Below, piece by piece: positions 1 through 8,451 of a DNA stretch of 64,000 nt. The DNA lies in assembly GCF_004010095.1 (NCBI RefSeq), contig NZ_RRYD01000002.1, forward strand, positions 1 through 64,000, given 5' to 3'. Each line of letters opens with the position of its first letter. Positions within the stretch are counted from its first letter, which is position 1. The notes under the pieces are model-generated. The model was given only the letters and a program-made list of their open reading frames with translations, was not told the origin of the DNA and did not search any database. The position numbers and the translations under genes are program-made. The DNA is from Lacticaseibacillus hulanensis (GTDB lineage: Bacteria; Bacillota; Bacilli; Lactobacillales; Lactobacillaceae).

Positions 1-70
1 ACGGCACATTCAGCTAAAGATAATAAAAGAAAAATACTGTAATGTCGGGGATTGTGCTTGACTAACGGTA

Positions 71-297
71 GAAAATTCAGCCCCGCATCTGCTTCTTGGG
101 GTCTACGAGACTAATACGTGTTGTTAAGATCCGCTGGAAAAGCTTTGTCCTCCTAGCGGGTCTTAATTTTTGCCGGCTATGGTGTGGAGAAGCCCAATGC
201 AAGAACCGCATTGGTCTTCTCTCACCATAGCTTTCACAGGAAAATCCCAGCCGCACTACACGCGCACCGTCCCCACCCAGTCGCTACAACGTGGTTA
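71..297. repeat. Repeat unit P, copy 1
   Basis: A block of about 227 bp that recurs in the same orientation at 25634-25862 with most bases conserved. It contains two hairpins: one around 127-170 (arms near AAGATCCGCTGG and CCTAGCGGGTCTT, followed by AATTTTT, so terminator-like), and a long one at about 178-233 whose outer arms are CTATGGTG and CACCATAG. The terminal part (238-297) is highly conserved between copies. No ORF with a credible start runs through it. A structured, non-coding repeat is the simplest reading; function unknown. Confidence 0.75.
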
Positions 298-418
298 AAG
301 TCCTTGTTCCCGATTTCTAAGTACAACTGAGAAATTCACAACCAAGGTAATTCCCTCAGGCTTGCTCAGTTTTCCCTCTTTGAAGCTGGTGTTGGGTCCT
401 GAATCTATACCATTATCC

Positions 419-780
419 AGCGGAGCGTTGTGGGGTTTGGTCGGAGGGTCCGGGCTGGGTCTCGGGTGTGCCGCCCAGCCGTGGCAACAAAGAAAAGAGG
501 TGTGACGACCGCGGTTTTTGCGGTTGGCACACCTCTTTTCTTTGTGGGAAAAATTTAGATTTGCATTGAGGAGCTGTCAGAATGTTGATTACGAGATAGA
601 CCGAAAATTTAATCGCTACGTAGCGAACGAGTTAGACTCAGGCTGCGACGATGCAAAGCTAAATTTTTAGTCTGGAGACGGCGCTTTTCCGGCTCCAGAC
701 GACCGCCACAGCGACCCGGGCGAAGCACACCCGAGGCCCAGCCCGGACCCGGAGGCCAAACCCCGCAGCGCGGAGCCCGA
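419..780. repeat. Repeat unit Q, copy 1: palindromic, MITE-like
   Basis: About 360 bp bounded by roughly 50-bp imperfect inverted repeats (left arm TGTGGGGTTTGG...GGTCCGGGCTGGG, right arm its complement). Inside lie a strong hairpin at 503-542 (GAAAAGAGGTGTG / CACACCTCTTTTC), a second at 673-701 (CTGGAGACGGCGC / GGCTCCAG) and two inverted AT-rich boxes (AAAATTTAGATTTGCA at about 549 and TGCAAAGCTAAATTTT at about 653) around a poorly conserved centre. The whole unit recurs inverted at 25983-26339, and one arm is found alone at 16321-16380. No transposase is encoded. It could be a miniature mobile element or a structured RNA that also ends transcription of the flanking genes. Confidence 0.75.
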
Positions 781-826
781 CCGCGTAACAATGTGTGAAC
801 GCCAAAAGACGCCATGTGGTTAGAGA

Positions 827-2245
827 TTAGAACCCTTCGTTGACGATGCCGCGTGGTGGGCGTGCTCCTGTATTCCCGAATAGCTTGTGCAGCGCCTCCG
901 CGACGCTCGTGACGCCGACCACGTTGATGTCGGTCGGTACGTCCCACCCCTGAAGGTTGTTCTTCGGGACGAAGATGCGCTTGAATCCGAGTTTTGCCGC
1001 CTCGCGCACGCGGTCTTCAATCCGGTTCACGCGCCGCACCTCGCCCGTCAGTCCAATTTCGCCAACGAAGCAGTCAGTCGCGGGGATTTCCTCATCGCGG
1101 TACGAACTGGCAATTGCCACCGCGATGGCGAGGTCAATTGCAGGTTCGTCCAGCCGCACGCCACCGGTCGCCTTGAGGTAGGCATCCTGGTTCTGCAGCA
1201 GCAGGTTCGCCCTTTTCTCGAGGACCGCCATGATTAGGCTGACCTTATTGTGGTCCAGGCCGCTACTCGTGCGTTTCGCGTTTCCGTACATCGTCGGGGT
1301 CATCAATGCCTGGATTTCCACCAGGATTGGTCGTGTTCCTTCCATCGAGACAACGACCGCCGAGCCGGTTGCGCCCGCAAGCCGTTCTTCGAGGAAAATT
1401 TCGGACGGATTGGCCACCTCAGTTAAGCCGCCCTGACGCATTTCAAAGATACCAATTTCGTTCGTGCTCCCAAAACGGTTCTTCACCGAACGCAAAATCC
1501 GGTAGGTGTGGTGCATGTCACCTTCGAAATACAGGACGGTGTCCACCATGTGTTCCAGAATCTTGGGCCCAGCGATTGCGCCATCCTTGGTCACGTGGCC
1601 AACGATGAAAATCGTGATTTGCTTGCTCTTGGCCAGACGCATCAGCTCGGCCGTCACCTCACGAATCTGGCCAACCGACCCGACCGCTGAATTCATGTCT
1701 GGCACGTTCATCGTCTGCACGGAATCAATAATCAGGTAGTCCGGCTGGAGATCATCGACCGCACCCATGATGCTCGGCATGTCCGTTTCCGGGTACAAAT
1801 ACATGCCGGAATCAGCCACGCCCAGGCGTTCTGCCCGCAGCTTAATCTGGCTAGCACTTTCTTCACCCGAGACGTACAGCACCGTGCCGTGGTCGGCAGA
1901 CAATTGGCCACTCACCTGCAGCAGCAGCGTTGACTTACCAATCCCCGGGTCACCACCAATCAGGATTAAGGACCCCGGAACAATCCCGCCACCAAGAACG
2001 CGGTTCAACTCCGCCAACTTGGTTGTCACGCGCGATTCACGCTGCGCTGTTACGGAGTTCATCCGCTGCGGTACAACCTTGTGCCCGTCGATGTTGGTGC
2101 GTGGCTTGCTGGCTGCTGTCGGTTCGGGTGCAACGGTTTCTTCAACCATCGTATTCCACGCCCCGCATTCGGGGCAGCGCCCTAAGTAGCTGGCCGAGAC
2201 GTTGCCGCAGTTCTCACAAACATAACGTGTTCGTGTTTTTGCCAT
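827..2245 (-). CDS. radA: DNA repair protein RadA
   Basis: RadA (Sms) is a RecA-like ATPase that helps process recombination intermediates during DNA repair. The 472-residue product has the family's full layout: an N-terminal four-cysteine zinc finger (C10, C13, C24, C27), a Walker A motif [10 protein letters not shown] at 97-106, a Walker B strand near 169-175, the RadA-specific KNRFG motif at 255-259 and a C-terminal Lon-protease-like domain. Start ATG is chosen because the zinc finger begins directly after it. It follows dut by 27 bp on the same strand, so the two are probably cotranscribed. Repeat Q lies just past its stop codon. Confidence 0.97.
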   Translation of the reverse strand: MAKTRTRYVCENCGNVSASYLGRCPECGAWNTMVEETVAPEPTAASKPRTNIDGHKVVPQRMNSVTAQRESRVTTKLAELNRVLGGGIVPGSLILIGGDPGIGKSTLLLQVSGQLSADHGTVLYVSGEESASQIKLRAERLGVADSGMYLYPETDMPSIMGAVDDLQPDYLIIDSVQTMNVPDMNSAVGSVGQIREVTAELMRLAKSKQITIFIVGHVTKDGAIAGPKILEHMVDTVLYFEGDMHHTYRILRSVKNRFGSTNEIGIFEMRQGGLTEVANPSEIFLEERLAGATGSAVVVSMEGTRPILVEIQALMTPTMYGNAKRTSSGLDHNKVSLIMAVLEKRANLLLQNQDAYLKATGGVRLDEPAIDLAIAVAIASSYRDEEIPATDCFVGEIGLTGEVRRVNRIEDRVREAAKLGFKRIFVPKNNLQGWDVPTDINVVGVTSVAEALHKLFGNTGARPPRGIVNEGF

Positions 2246-2272
2246 GATTACCTCCGTTATTGCGCAAATTGT

Positions 2273-2815
2273 CTAGAAGCCGGTTGAGCCAAAGCCACCC
2301 TTACGTTCCGCTGCGGCGGCGCCGTCATCCCCATCAACCGCAAGATACGGCATGAAGATACCTTGACCAAGCCGCTCGCCCTTTTTAATCACCACGTCGC
2401 GTGGGTTCAGGTTAACGAGCTGAAAGAAGATTTCGCCTTCGTTATCCTTATTATTGTAGTAATCAGCATCAATCACCCCGACACCATTGGGCAAAATCAG
2501 CCCGCGCTTGAGCGGATTGCTGCTGCGGTTAGCCAGAATCAGCACCTCATCCGGCTGCATGAACGCCTTAATCCCCGTTGGCACGAGCATTGGCTTCAAT
2601 ACCTTCTCCGCGCGGGTGAAATCCTCGCCCGTCAGTGGGTGCTCATTCTTAATCAGCCGAAAAAGCCGGATGAAGTCATACCGCCAGATACTCTTGAGCA
2701 CGAAATCTTCGCGCGCAAAAAAGTCATACCCAGCTGCATTCTTCGTTGTCCGGACCGGTAAATTGAGCCCGTCGTCCTTGTACTTACTTACTATTTCAAA
2801 TCCACGCTTTGCCAT
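2273..2815 (-). CDS. dut: dUTP diphosphatase (dUTPase)
   Basis: Trimeric-type dUTPase, which hydrolyses dUTP to dUMP and pyrophosphate, keeping uracil out of DNA and supplying dTMP synthesis. The five family motifs are present in order: AAGYDFFA near residue 28, the RSS motif in NRSSNPLKRG, GVGVIDADYYNN, RLGQGIFM and the glycine-rich C-terminal GGFGSTGF that closes over the nucleotide. An insert of about 35 residues sits between motifs 1 and 2, as in other Gram-positive enzymes. The ATG at 2815 is preferred to one 12 nt upstream because the GAGGG ribosome-binding site overlaps the upstream one. First gene of a probable dut-radA operon. Confidence 0.95.
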   Translation of the reverse strand: MAKRGFEIVSKYKDDGLNLPVRTTKNAAGYDFFAREDFVLKSIWRYDFIRLFRLIKNEHPLTGEDFTRAEKVLKPMLVPTGIKAFMQPDEVLILANRSSNPLKRGLILPNGVGVIDADYYNNKDNEGEIFFQLVNLNPRDVVIKKGERLGQGIFMPYLAVDGDDGAAAAERKGGFGSTGF

Positions 2816-3055
2816 GGTTGCCCTCACATTCTGTTAATGCTTCCAGTCTATCACGGCAGGCCCACCGGGTGAACACGTGCAACACAACGAATGTGTGACA
2901 ATTGCGCGCGGTACCTAGGCTGGCAACTCAATATCTGTTTCCGAACCACGCCCGCGCGTTGAGTAACCGCCCATTAATGCCCTGTCTGGCTAATTTATAA
3001 ATGTGGTAAAATTAGGATATTATGCAGGCGTGTCAACCAATGGAGGTTTGAACAA

Positions 3056-3340
3056 ATGGAATTCCAGCACGAAGATGGCCGCTACTTTATCACCAGTCCG
3101 GACGGCAAGTTACTCGCTGAAGTTGTCTATCCGCGGATTGATGATGGCAAAAACGTTGTTATCGAACGGACTTACGTTGACCCCAGTTTGCGCGGACAGG
3201 GCATCGCGGGCAAACTGGTTAAGCTGGTCGTCGATGAGGCCCGGCGCGATAACTTCCTGATTGAACCGCTGTGCACGTTTGCGGCCAAGGAGTTCCAGCG
3301 CCGCAGTGAATACGCGGACGTCTTGCGCCCCACCAAGTAA
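3056..3340 (+). CDS. GNAT-family small N-acetyltransferase (YjdJ type)
   Basis: A 94-residue single-domain protein of the short GNAT family. It has the acetyl-CoA-binding signature RGQGIAGKLV (residues about 51-60) preceded by the typical strand VIERTYVDPSLRG, and ends shortly after the last helix. The substrate cannot be inferred. A clear GGAGG ribosome-binding site lies 8 nt before the ATG. It precedes rpiA by about 50 nt and may share its transcript. Confidence 0.85.
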   Translation: MEFQHEDGRYFITSPDGKLLAEVVYPRIDDGKNVVIERTYVDPSLRGQGIAGKLVKLVVDEARRDNFLIEPLCTFAAKEFQRRSEYADVLRPTK

Positions 3341-3390
3341 ACCAAACGCACGCGTGAATTTGCTTCACGCCCAATTACGAAAGGACAATC

Positions 3391-4074
3391 ATGGATCAAA
3401 GTGAATTGAAAAAAGTTGCTGCAGAGCGCGCCGCCGAGTTTGTTGAAGACGGCATGACAATCGGTCTCGGAACCGGGTCAACGGTCTTCTTCCTCGTTGA
3501 GGCGATTGCGCGCCGCATTCAGGCTGAGGGCCTCCACATTCAGGCCGTCGCCACCAGTAGCCGCACCGCCGACCAAGCAACCGGCCTCGGCATTAAGATG
3601 CTCGACCTGAACGAAGTCGACCACATTGACCTCACAATTGACGGTGCCGATGAAATCGACGCGCACTACCAGGGCATTAAGGGCGGTGGCGCAGCGCACA
3701 CGCTTGAAAAAATGGTGGCGATTAACAGCCACCGCAACATCTGGATTGTCGATGAGAGCAAACTCGTCCAAGTTCTGGGCAAATTCCCGCTCCCAACGGA
3801 AGTAATTCCGTTCGGTTGCGAGCGCGTCTTCCAGCGGCTTGAGGCTGAGGGATTGCACCCCCACTTCCGGCTGGACGCTGACGGCAAGCGCGTTTTGACC
3901 CACAATAAAAATTACGTCATTGACCTGCACATGGGCGCAATCAAGCACCCCCACTTGCTCGCACATTTTCTGGATTCGCAATCCGGTATTCTGGAACACG
4001 GTCTGTTCCTTGACCTCGTTAACACCATCGTGGTCGGCACCCAGGACGGCGCGAAGGTCATCAAGGCCCGTTAA
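3391..4074 (+). CDS. rpiA: Ribose-5-phosphate isomerase A
   Basis: Interconverts ribose 5-phosphate and ribulose 5-phosphate in the pentose phosphate pathway. The 227-residue length is normal. Motifs visible: phosphate-binding [10 protein letters not shown] near residue 26, the catalytic DGADEID segment near residue 82 and KGGGAAH near residue 95. GAAAGGA precedes the ATG at normal spacing. Neighbours: the small GNAT gene upstream and a YitT-type membrane protein downstream, all on the plus strand. Confidence 0.97.
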   Translation: MDQSELKKVAAERAAEFVEDGMTIGLGTGSTVFFLVEAIARRIQAEGLHIQAVATSSRTADQATGLGIKMLDLNEVDHIDLTIDGADEIDAHYQGIKGGGAAHTLEKMVAINSHRNIWIVDESKLVQVLGKFPLPTEVIPFGCERVFQRLEAEGLHPHFRLDADGKRVLTHNKNYVIDLHMGAIKHPHLLAHFLDSQSGILEHGLFLDLVNTIVVGTQDGAKVIKAR

Positions 4075-4126
4075 GCGCGTCTGAGTTTGCGCGAACTACC
4101 CCACGACGTTGAATCGAGGAAACATC

Positions 4127-4960
4127 TTGAAACACATTCTCCGCAATGCGCTGTTTATCGTCCTCGGCGCAATCTTTTACGCCGTTGCCATCAACTACTT
4201 GCTCATCCCCAGCCGGATTGGTGAAGGTGGTGTCACCGGCCTCACCACAATTGGCTATTACGCCTTGAATATTCCGCCGGCGCTCACGAACCTGGTGCTG
4301 AACGGCATCATCATGCTCATCGGCTTTCGCTTCCTCGATAAGGCGACCGTCTTCTATTCCCTGTGGGCGGTGGCCTGCATCTCGTTGTTCCTGCACCTGC
4401 CCGTGCTGTTTACTTACCACACCAGCCAAACCATCATTCCGGCAATCTTCGGCGGGGTGCTCATGGGCATCGCCATGGGTGTGATTCTGCGGGCGAATGG
4501 CACCATCGCGGGCAGCACCATCCTGGCCAAAATCGTCAACAAGTACCTCGGCATCAAAAACGGGACGGCCACCCTCATGTTCGACCTGTGCGTGGCCATT
4601 CCGTCGGGGTTCATCATCGGCTTTCAGAACATGTTGCTCACGGTGCTCGAGCTGTACGTCTCGGCGGTCGTCCTCAACATGTACCTCGACCGGTTCGGGG
4701 CAAAGCGGTCGCTCATGATTATCTCCAGTAAGCACGAGGCCATCGCTAGTGCGCTGACCGAACAGTTCGGCCAGGGCGTGACCATGCTGAAGGCAACGGG
4801 CTTTCACAGCGGCACGAACCAGGATGTGGTCTACTTCATCTGCACATCCAAAATCTGGCCCCAGGCATTAAGTCTGGTCAGCAGTTTGGACGCAAATGCC
4901 CTCATCGTGGCTGATCAGGTGCGCAGCGTGCGCGGGGTCCACCTGACCAAACTGCTGTAG
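4127..4960 (+). CDS. YitT family membrane protein
   Basis: A 277-residue integral membrane protein with about five hydrophobic segments in the first 190 residues, followed by a soluble C-terminal domain (KRSLMIISSKHEAIASAL onward) of the DUF2179 type. This DUF161 plus DUF2179 order defines the YitT family, whose transported substrate is not established. The start is a TTG at 4127, six bases after a GAGGA ribosome-binding site; an in-frame TTG at 4109 has no such site. A hairpin near 4981-5010 and a clear terminator at 5033-5073 follow. Confidence 0.88.
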   Translation: MKHILRNALFIVLGAIFYAVAINYLLIPSRIGEGGVTGLTTIGYYALNIPPALTNLVLNGIIMLIGFRFLDKATVFYSLWAVACISLFLHLPVLFTYHTSQTIIPAIFGGVLMGIAMGVILRANGTIAGSTILAKIVNKYLGIKNGTATLMFDLCVAIPSGFIIGFQNMLLTVLELYVSAVVLNMYLDRFGAKRSLMIISSKHEAIASALTEQFGQGVTMLKATGFHSGTNQDVVYFICTSKIWPQALSLVSSLDANALIVADQVRSVRGVHLTKLL

Positions 4961-5032
4961 TTTTGGCTACCAATTCTGCCACGCACGCCGGGGTATTTTG
5001 CCCGTGCGTTGCTGCAAACCAATAATTAACGA

Positions 5033-5073
5033 GCCACCAAGGCGGACACATTCTCTCCCCTTGGTGGCTTTTT
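5033..5073 (+). terminator. Rho-independent terminator after the YitT gene
   Basis: Stem GCCACCAAGG / CCTTGGTGGC with a loop of about 16 nt and then TTTTT. It separates the YitT gene from the pepC-family genes. Confidence 0.85.
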
Positions 5074-5237
5074 GCGTTCACTTTGAATCTAGTGTCCGTT
5101 TGCTCCCCCTTTCGCCATTTTTCTCTCATATTAATGTTTTACTCCCCGACCAAATAGGGTACACTTGTGTACGTTGCCACCATTGGCATAGCTACGAACA
5201 CAAGGAATTAACCCAGTTTACATAGGAGGTCTGAATT

Positions 5238-6560
5238 ATGGGAAAAAGTATTAGTTTTGACCAGATTGCCGCTTACAAGCAGGATTTGGCTAAAACCCCC
5301 GGCAGCAGTGCCCTCGCCAAGGCGGTGCAGAACGTGGGACCACTGGCCGCAAGCCGTGACATTCTCGGTAAAAGCGCGCTTAGCCCCGTCTTTTCTGACG
5401 AGATCAGCACCGATGCCGTTACCAACCAGAAACAATCGGGGCGGTGCTGGCTGTTTTCAGAGCTGAACACAATGCGCCACGTTACGAGTGCAAAATTCGG
5501 CATTAAGGACCTGGAGTTCTCCCAGGCGTTCAACGCATTCTACGACCGGTTGGAAAAATCCAACCTGTTCCTGCAGCACATCATCGAATCCGCGGACAAG
5601 CCCATCACCGACCGCACCGTTGCGGCCTACTTGGCGGACCCAAACGGCGATGGCGGTCAGTACGACAACGCCGCAGCCCTGATTGCTAAGTACGGCGTTG
5701 TGCCCAAGTCCGTGATGCCCGAGACGTACCACTCCTCCCGCACCGGCGCCCTGAACGCAACGCTCACCCTCAAGCTGCGCAAGGATGCGATTGAACTGCG
5801 CAAGGCAATTGCTGACGGCGCGACAGACGAGGAAGTTGAAGCTTTGAAGCAAAGCCAGTTGAGTACCATTTACCGCATCTTGGCCTACGCTTACGGCGAA
5901 CCAGCCCAGAAGTTCGACTTCGAGTACCGGGATAAGGACAACAATTACCACATTGACCGCGATTTGACGCCTAAAACCTTCTACGAAAAGTACATCGGCT
6001 GGAACCTGGATGATTACGTGACCCTCGCCAGCACACCAGAGGCCGGCAAGGAATACTACCAGCCATACCACATGCCAAGTCAGGACACCGTTGTCGGCGG
6101 CCGGCCCGTCACCTTCGTGAACGTTCCGCAAAAGGACCTCGAAGCCATGGCCATTGCCCAGATTAAGTCCGGTGAGACGGTCTGGTTTGGTAATGACGTC
6201 AGCGAGAACTCCGACCGCAAGAGTGGCACGCTGGAAGGCAACCTTTACGACCTGTCCGCACTGTTCAACACCAACATGACACTGAGCAAGGGTGACCGCT
6301 TTGCAACGCGCCAGGCCGAAGTGACGCACGCAATGGTGCTCACCGGTGTTGACCTCGTTGACGGCCAGCCAACCAAGTGGAAGGTCGAAAACTCTTGGGG
6401 CAAGGAAAACGGGCACGACGGCTACTTTGTTGCGGATGAACAGTGGTTCACCGATTACGCCTACGAGGTTGTCATCAAGAAGAGTCTGCTCAGTCCCGAA
6501 ATCAAGGCGGCCCTCGATAAGGACGCAATTGACCTGCCAATCTGGGACAGTTTACGCTAA
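5238..6560 (+). CDS. C1B cysteine peptidase, PepE/PepG/PepC family
   Basis: A 440-residue intracellular papain-like peptidase of the bleomycin hydrolase family that degrades peptides taken up from outside. The catalytic residues are present: Cys70 in SGRCWLF, the His in THAMVLTG and the Asn in VENSWG. It aligns along its whole length with the next gene, so the pair is a tandem duplication. It ends in PIWDSLR and lacks the WDPMGALA tail of its neighbour. In lactococcal PepC the last residues lie in the active site and impose aminopeptidase action, so this paralogue may act as an endopeptidase, as PepE and PepG do; that is an inference. GGAGG precedes the ATG. Confidence 0.93.
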   Translation: MGKSISFDQIAAYKQDLAKTPGSSALAKAVQNVGPLAASRDILGKSALSPVFSDEISTDAVTNQKQSGRCWLFSELNTMRHVTSAKFGIKDLEFSQAFNAFYDRLEKSNLFLQHIIESADKPITDRTVAAYLADPNGDGGQYDNAAALIAKYGVVPKSVMPETYHSSRTGALNATLTLKLRKDAIELRKAIADGATDEEVEALKQSQLSTIYRILAYAYGEPAQKFDFEYRDKDNNYHIDRDLTPKTFYEKYIGWNLDDYVTLASTPEAGKEYYQPYHMPSQDTVVGGRPVTFVNVPQKDLEAMAIAQIKSGETVWFGNDVSENSDRKSGTLEGNLYDLSALFNTNMTLSKGDRFATRQAEVTHAMVLTGVDLVDGQPTKWKVENSWGKENGHDGYFVADEQWFTDYAYEVVIKKSLLSPEIKAALDKDAIDLPIWDSLR

Positions 6561-6619
6561 TTGTGTTACACTATTTAACGAATCTATAATGATATTCAAA
6601 ACTAAGGAGTGAACTTTTA

Positions 6620-7960
6620 ATGACGAAAGCAATTTCTTCAGAAAATATTGCTCAGTACGCTAAGGATCTCGCCGCAACGCCCGCATCCAGTGCTTTGCAA
6701 AAAGCCGTAATGAACAACGGGATTTTGGCCACATCCGAGGACACGGCCAGCAAGGTTGAACTTACACCAACCTTCTCCATCGATTTGACTACCGGTGCTG
6801 TTTCCAACCAGAAGCAGTCTGGCCGTTGCTGGATGTTCGCCGCCCTCAACACGATGCGTCACTCCATCCAGGCTCAGTTCAAGCTCAAGGACTTCGAACT
6901 TTCTCAGAACTACACATTCTTCTGGGACAAGTTTGAAAAGTCCAACTACTTCTACGAAAACGTGATTGCCACCGCCGACCAGCCAACCGACTCACGCAAG
7001 GTTGCCTTCCTGCTCACCACCCCACAACAAGATGGTGGTCAGTGGGACATGCTGACGGCACTCATCGACAAGTACGGTATCGTGCCTAAGTCCGTGATGC
7101 CCGAAACCTACTCTTCTTCCAAGAGTAACGAACTGAACGCAACCTTGAACCTCAAGCTGCGTCGCGATGCAGTTGCGTTGCGGAAGCTCGTTAGCGAAGG
7201 CGCAAGTCAGGATGAACTCGAAGAAACCAAGAACAAGTTCCTGTCCGAAGTTTACCGCATCCTCGCTTACACGCTTGGCAACCCACCAACGGAATTCGAC
7301 TTCGAATACCGTGATGACGACAAGAACTACCACATCGACAAGGGCCTGACCCCTAAGTCCTTCTACGACAAGTACATCGGCTGGAACCTTGACGACTACC
7401 AGTCACTCATCAACTCCCCAACCGCCGACAAGCCTTTTGACCACCTGTACACGGTTGAAATGCTGGGTAACGTTATCGGCGGCCGTGAAGTTCGCCACCT
7501 GAACCTGTCCATCGAAGACTTCAAGGCAGCGGCAATCCGTCAGCTCGAAGCCGGCGAATCTGTCTGGTTCGGTAGTGATGTTGGTAAGGAATCCGATCGT
7601 CAGGTTGGGATTATGAACCCAGGCATCTACGACCAGGACGGCCTGTTCAACACCTCCTTCGCCATGACCAAGGGCGAACGCCTCGACTACGCTCAGTCCC
7701 TCATGACCCACGCCATGGTTCTGACCGGTGTCGACATCGTGAACGGCAAGCCAACCAAGTGGAAGGTTGAGAACTCTTGGGGCGACAAGGTCGGCACGAA
7801 GGGTTACTTCGTTGCTTCCGATGCTTGGTTCGACGAATACGTCTACCAGGTTGTTGTGAACAAGAAGTTCCTCACCGATGACCAAAACGCTGTCATCAAG
7901 GCTGAATACGACAAGCCAACCCTCCTTGCACCATGGGATCCAATGGGCGCACTTGCATAA
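6620..7960 (+). CDS. pepC: Aminopeptidase C
   Basis: A 446-residue bleomycin-hydrolase-type aminopeptidase (family C1B), a cytoplasmic hexamer that removes N-terminal residues from peptides. Catalytic Cys70 lies in SGRCWMF, His in THAMVLTG and Asn in VENSWG. The C terminus WDPMGALA matches the conserved tail that reaches the active site in true PepC. It lies 59 bp after its paralogue; the short gap contains its own AAGGAGTG ribosome-binding site and no terminator, so cotranscription is likely. A terminator follows at 7973. Confidence 0.95.
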   Translation: MTKAISSENIAQYAKDLAATPASSALQKAVMNNGILATSEDTASKVELTPTFSIDLTTGAVSNQKQSGRCWMFAALNTMRHSIQAQFKLKDFELSQNYTFFWDKFEKSNYFYENVIATADQPTDSRKVAFLLTTPQQDGGQWDMLTALIDKYGIVPKSVMPETYSSSKSNELNATLNLKLRRDAVALRKLVSEGASQDELEETKNKFLSEVYRILAYTLGNPPTEFDFEYRDDDKNYHIDKGLTPKSFYDKYIGWNLDDYQSLINSPTADKPFDHLYTVEMLGNVIGGREVRHLNLSIEDFKAAAIRQLEAGESVWFGSDVGKESDRQVGIMNPGIYDQDGLFNTSFAMTKGERLDYAQSLMTHAMVLTGVDIVNGKPTKWKVENSWGDKVGTKGYFVASDAWFDEYVYQVVVNKKFLTDDQNAVIKAEYDKPTLLAPWDPMGALA

Positions 7961-7972
7961 GCACGTTACGCA

Positions 7973-8007
7973 AAAAACACTCAGGCAATCGTCTGGGTGT
8001 TTTTTTG
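7973..8007 (+). terminator. Terminator of the pepC pair
   Basis: Stem AAACACTCAG / CTGGGTGTTT followed by a run of seven T. Confidence 0.88.
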
Positions 8008-8029
8008 ACCGAACGCCGAACGCCATAAC

Positions 8030-8070
8030 AAAAGCCCCAACCGCAATGTCAGCGGCTGGGGCTTTTTGGT
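8030..8070. terminator. Bidirectional terminator between pepC and the YheA gene
   Basis: AAAAGCCCCAACCGC and GCGGCTGGGGCTTTTT pair with a short loop. A/T runs on both sides let it work for the converging yheA transcript (minus) as well. Confidence 0.8.
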
Positions 8071-8409
8071 TTAGCGGTACAAGTCAGCGATTGGCTTGCT
8101 GATGATGGCGTTCATCTCGTCCATCAACTGGGCCAATGCCTGTTCCTTCTGGATGAGCTCCTTGATTGGCTCGATGTCCTTAATCTTGTCGCCCAATTCC
8201 TGAAGCTTAGACAGGTCATCTGGGGCAAATTCGAGGCCCTGAGCCTGCTTTTGCTGCAGTTCAAGCTGTTTGTCCTGGAACTGTTTGAAAAGGCCGTAAG
8301 CAACCGCGTCGAGCTTGAGCATATCGAAGGCGTGCTTCAAGGCTTCGAACTGTTCGGTCTTCTGCAAGTTTTCAGCCATCTCGTTGGCTGTGTCGTAAAT
8401 GTTAATCAT
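8071..8409 (-). CDS. yheA: YheA/YmcA/YlbF family protein (UPF0342)
   Basis: A 112-residue, mostly alpha-helical, charged protein of the YlbF/YheA family (DUF964). Related proteins in Bacillus (YmcA, YlbF) form a complex affecting RNA processing; YheA itself has no settled function. GGAGG sits just before the ATG. It follows the penicillin-binding protein gene by 42 bp on the same strand, so it is probably the second gene of that operon. Confidence 0.85.
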   Translation of the reverse strand: MINIYDTANEMAENLQKTEQFEALKHAFDMLKLDAVAYGLFKQFQDKQLELQQKQAQGLEFAPDDLSKLQELGDKIKDIEPIKELIQKEQALAQLMDEMNAIISKPIADLYR

Positions 8410-8451
8410 GGGGGCTCCTCCTAATAATGACTATCCGGTTGCGCAGGCCGG

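Noticed and set aside
419-780. Insertion sequence
   Set aside because: Terminal inverted repeats are present but no transposase frame exists; it is described as a MITE-like repeat only.
609-947. Minus-strand frame across repeat Q and the end of radA
   Set aside because: Arg-rich low-complexity product reading through inverted repeats and overlapping radA out of frame.
4061-4807. 248-residue minus-strand frame opposite the YitT gene
   Set aside because: Composition is typical of a high-GC antisense shadow (His, Asp, Gln-rich); the YitT frame is clearly the real one.
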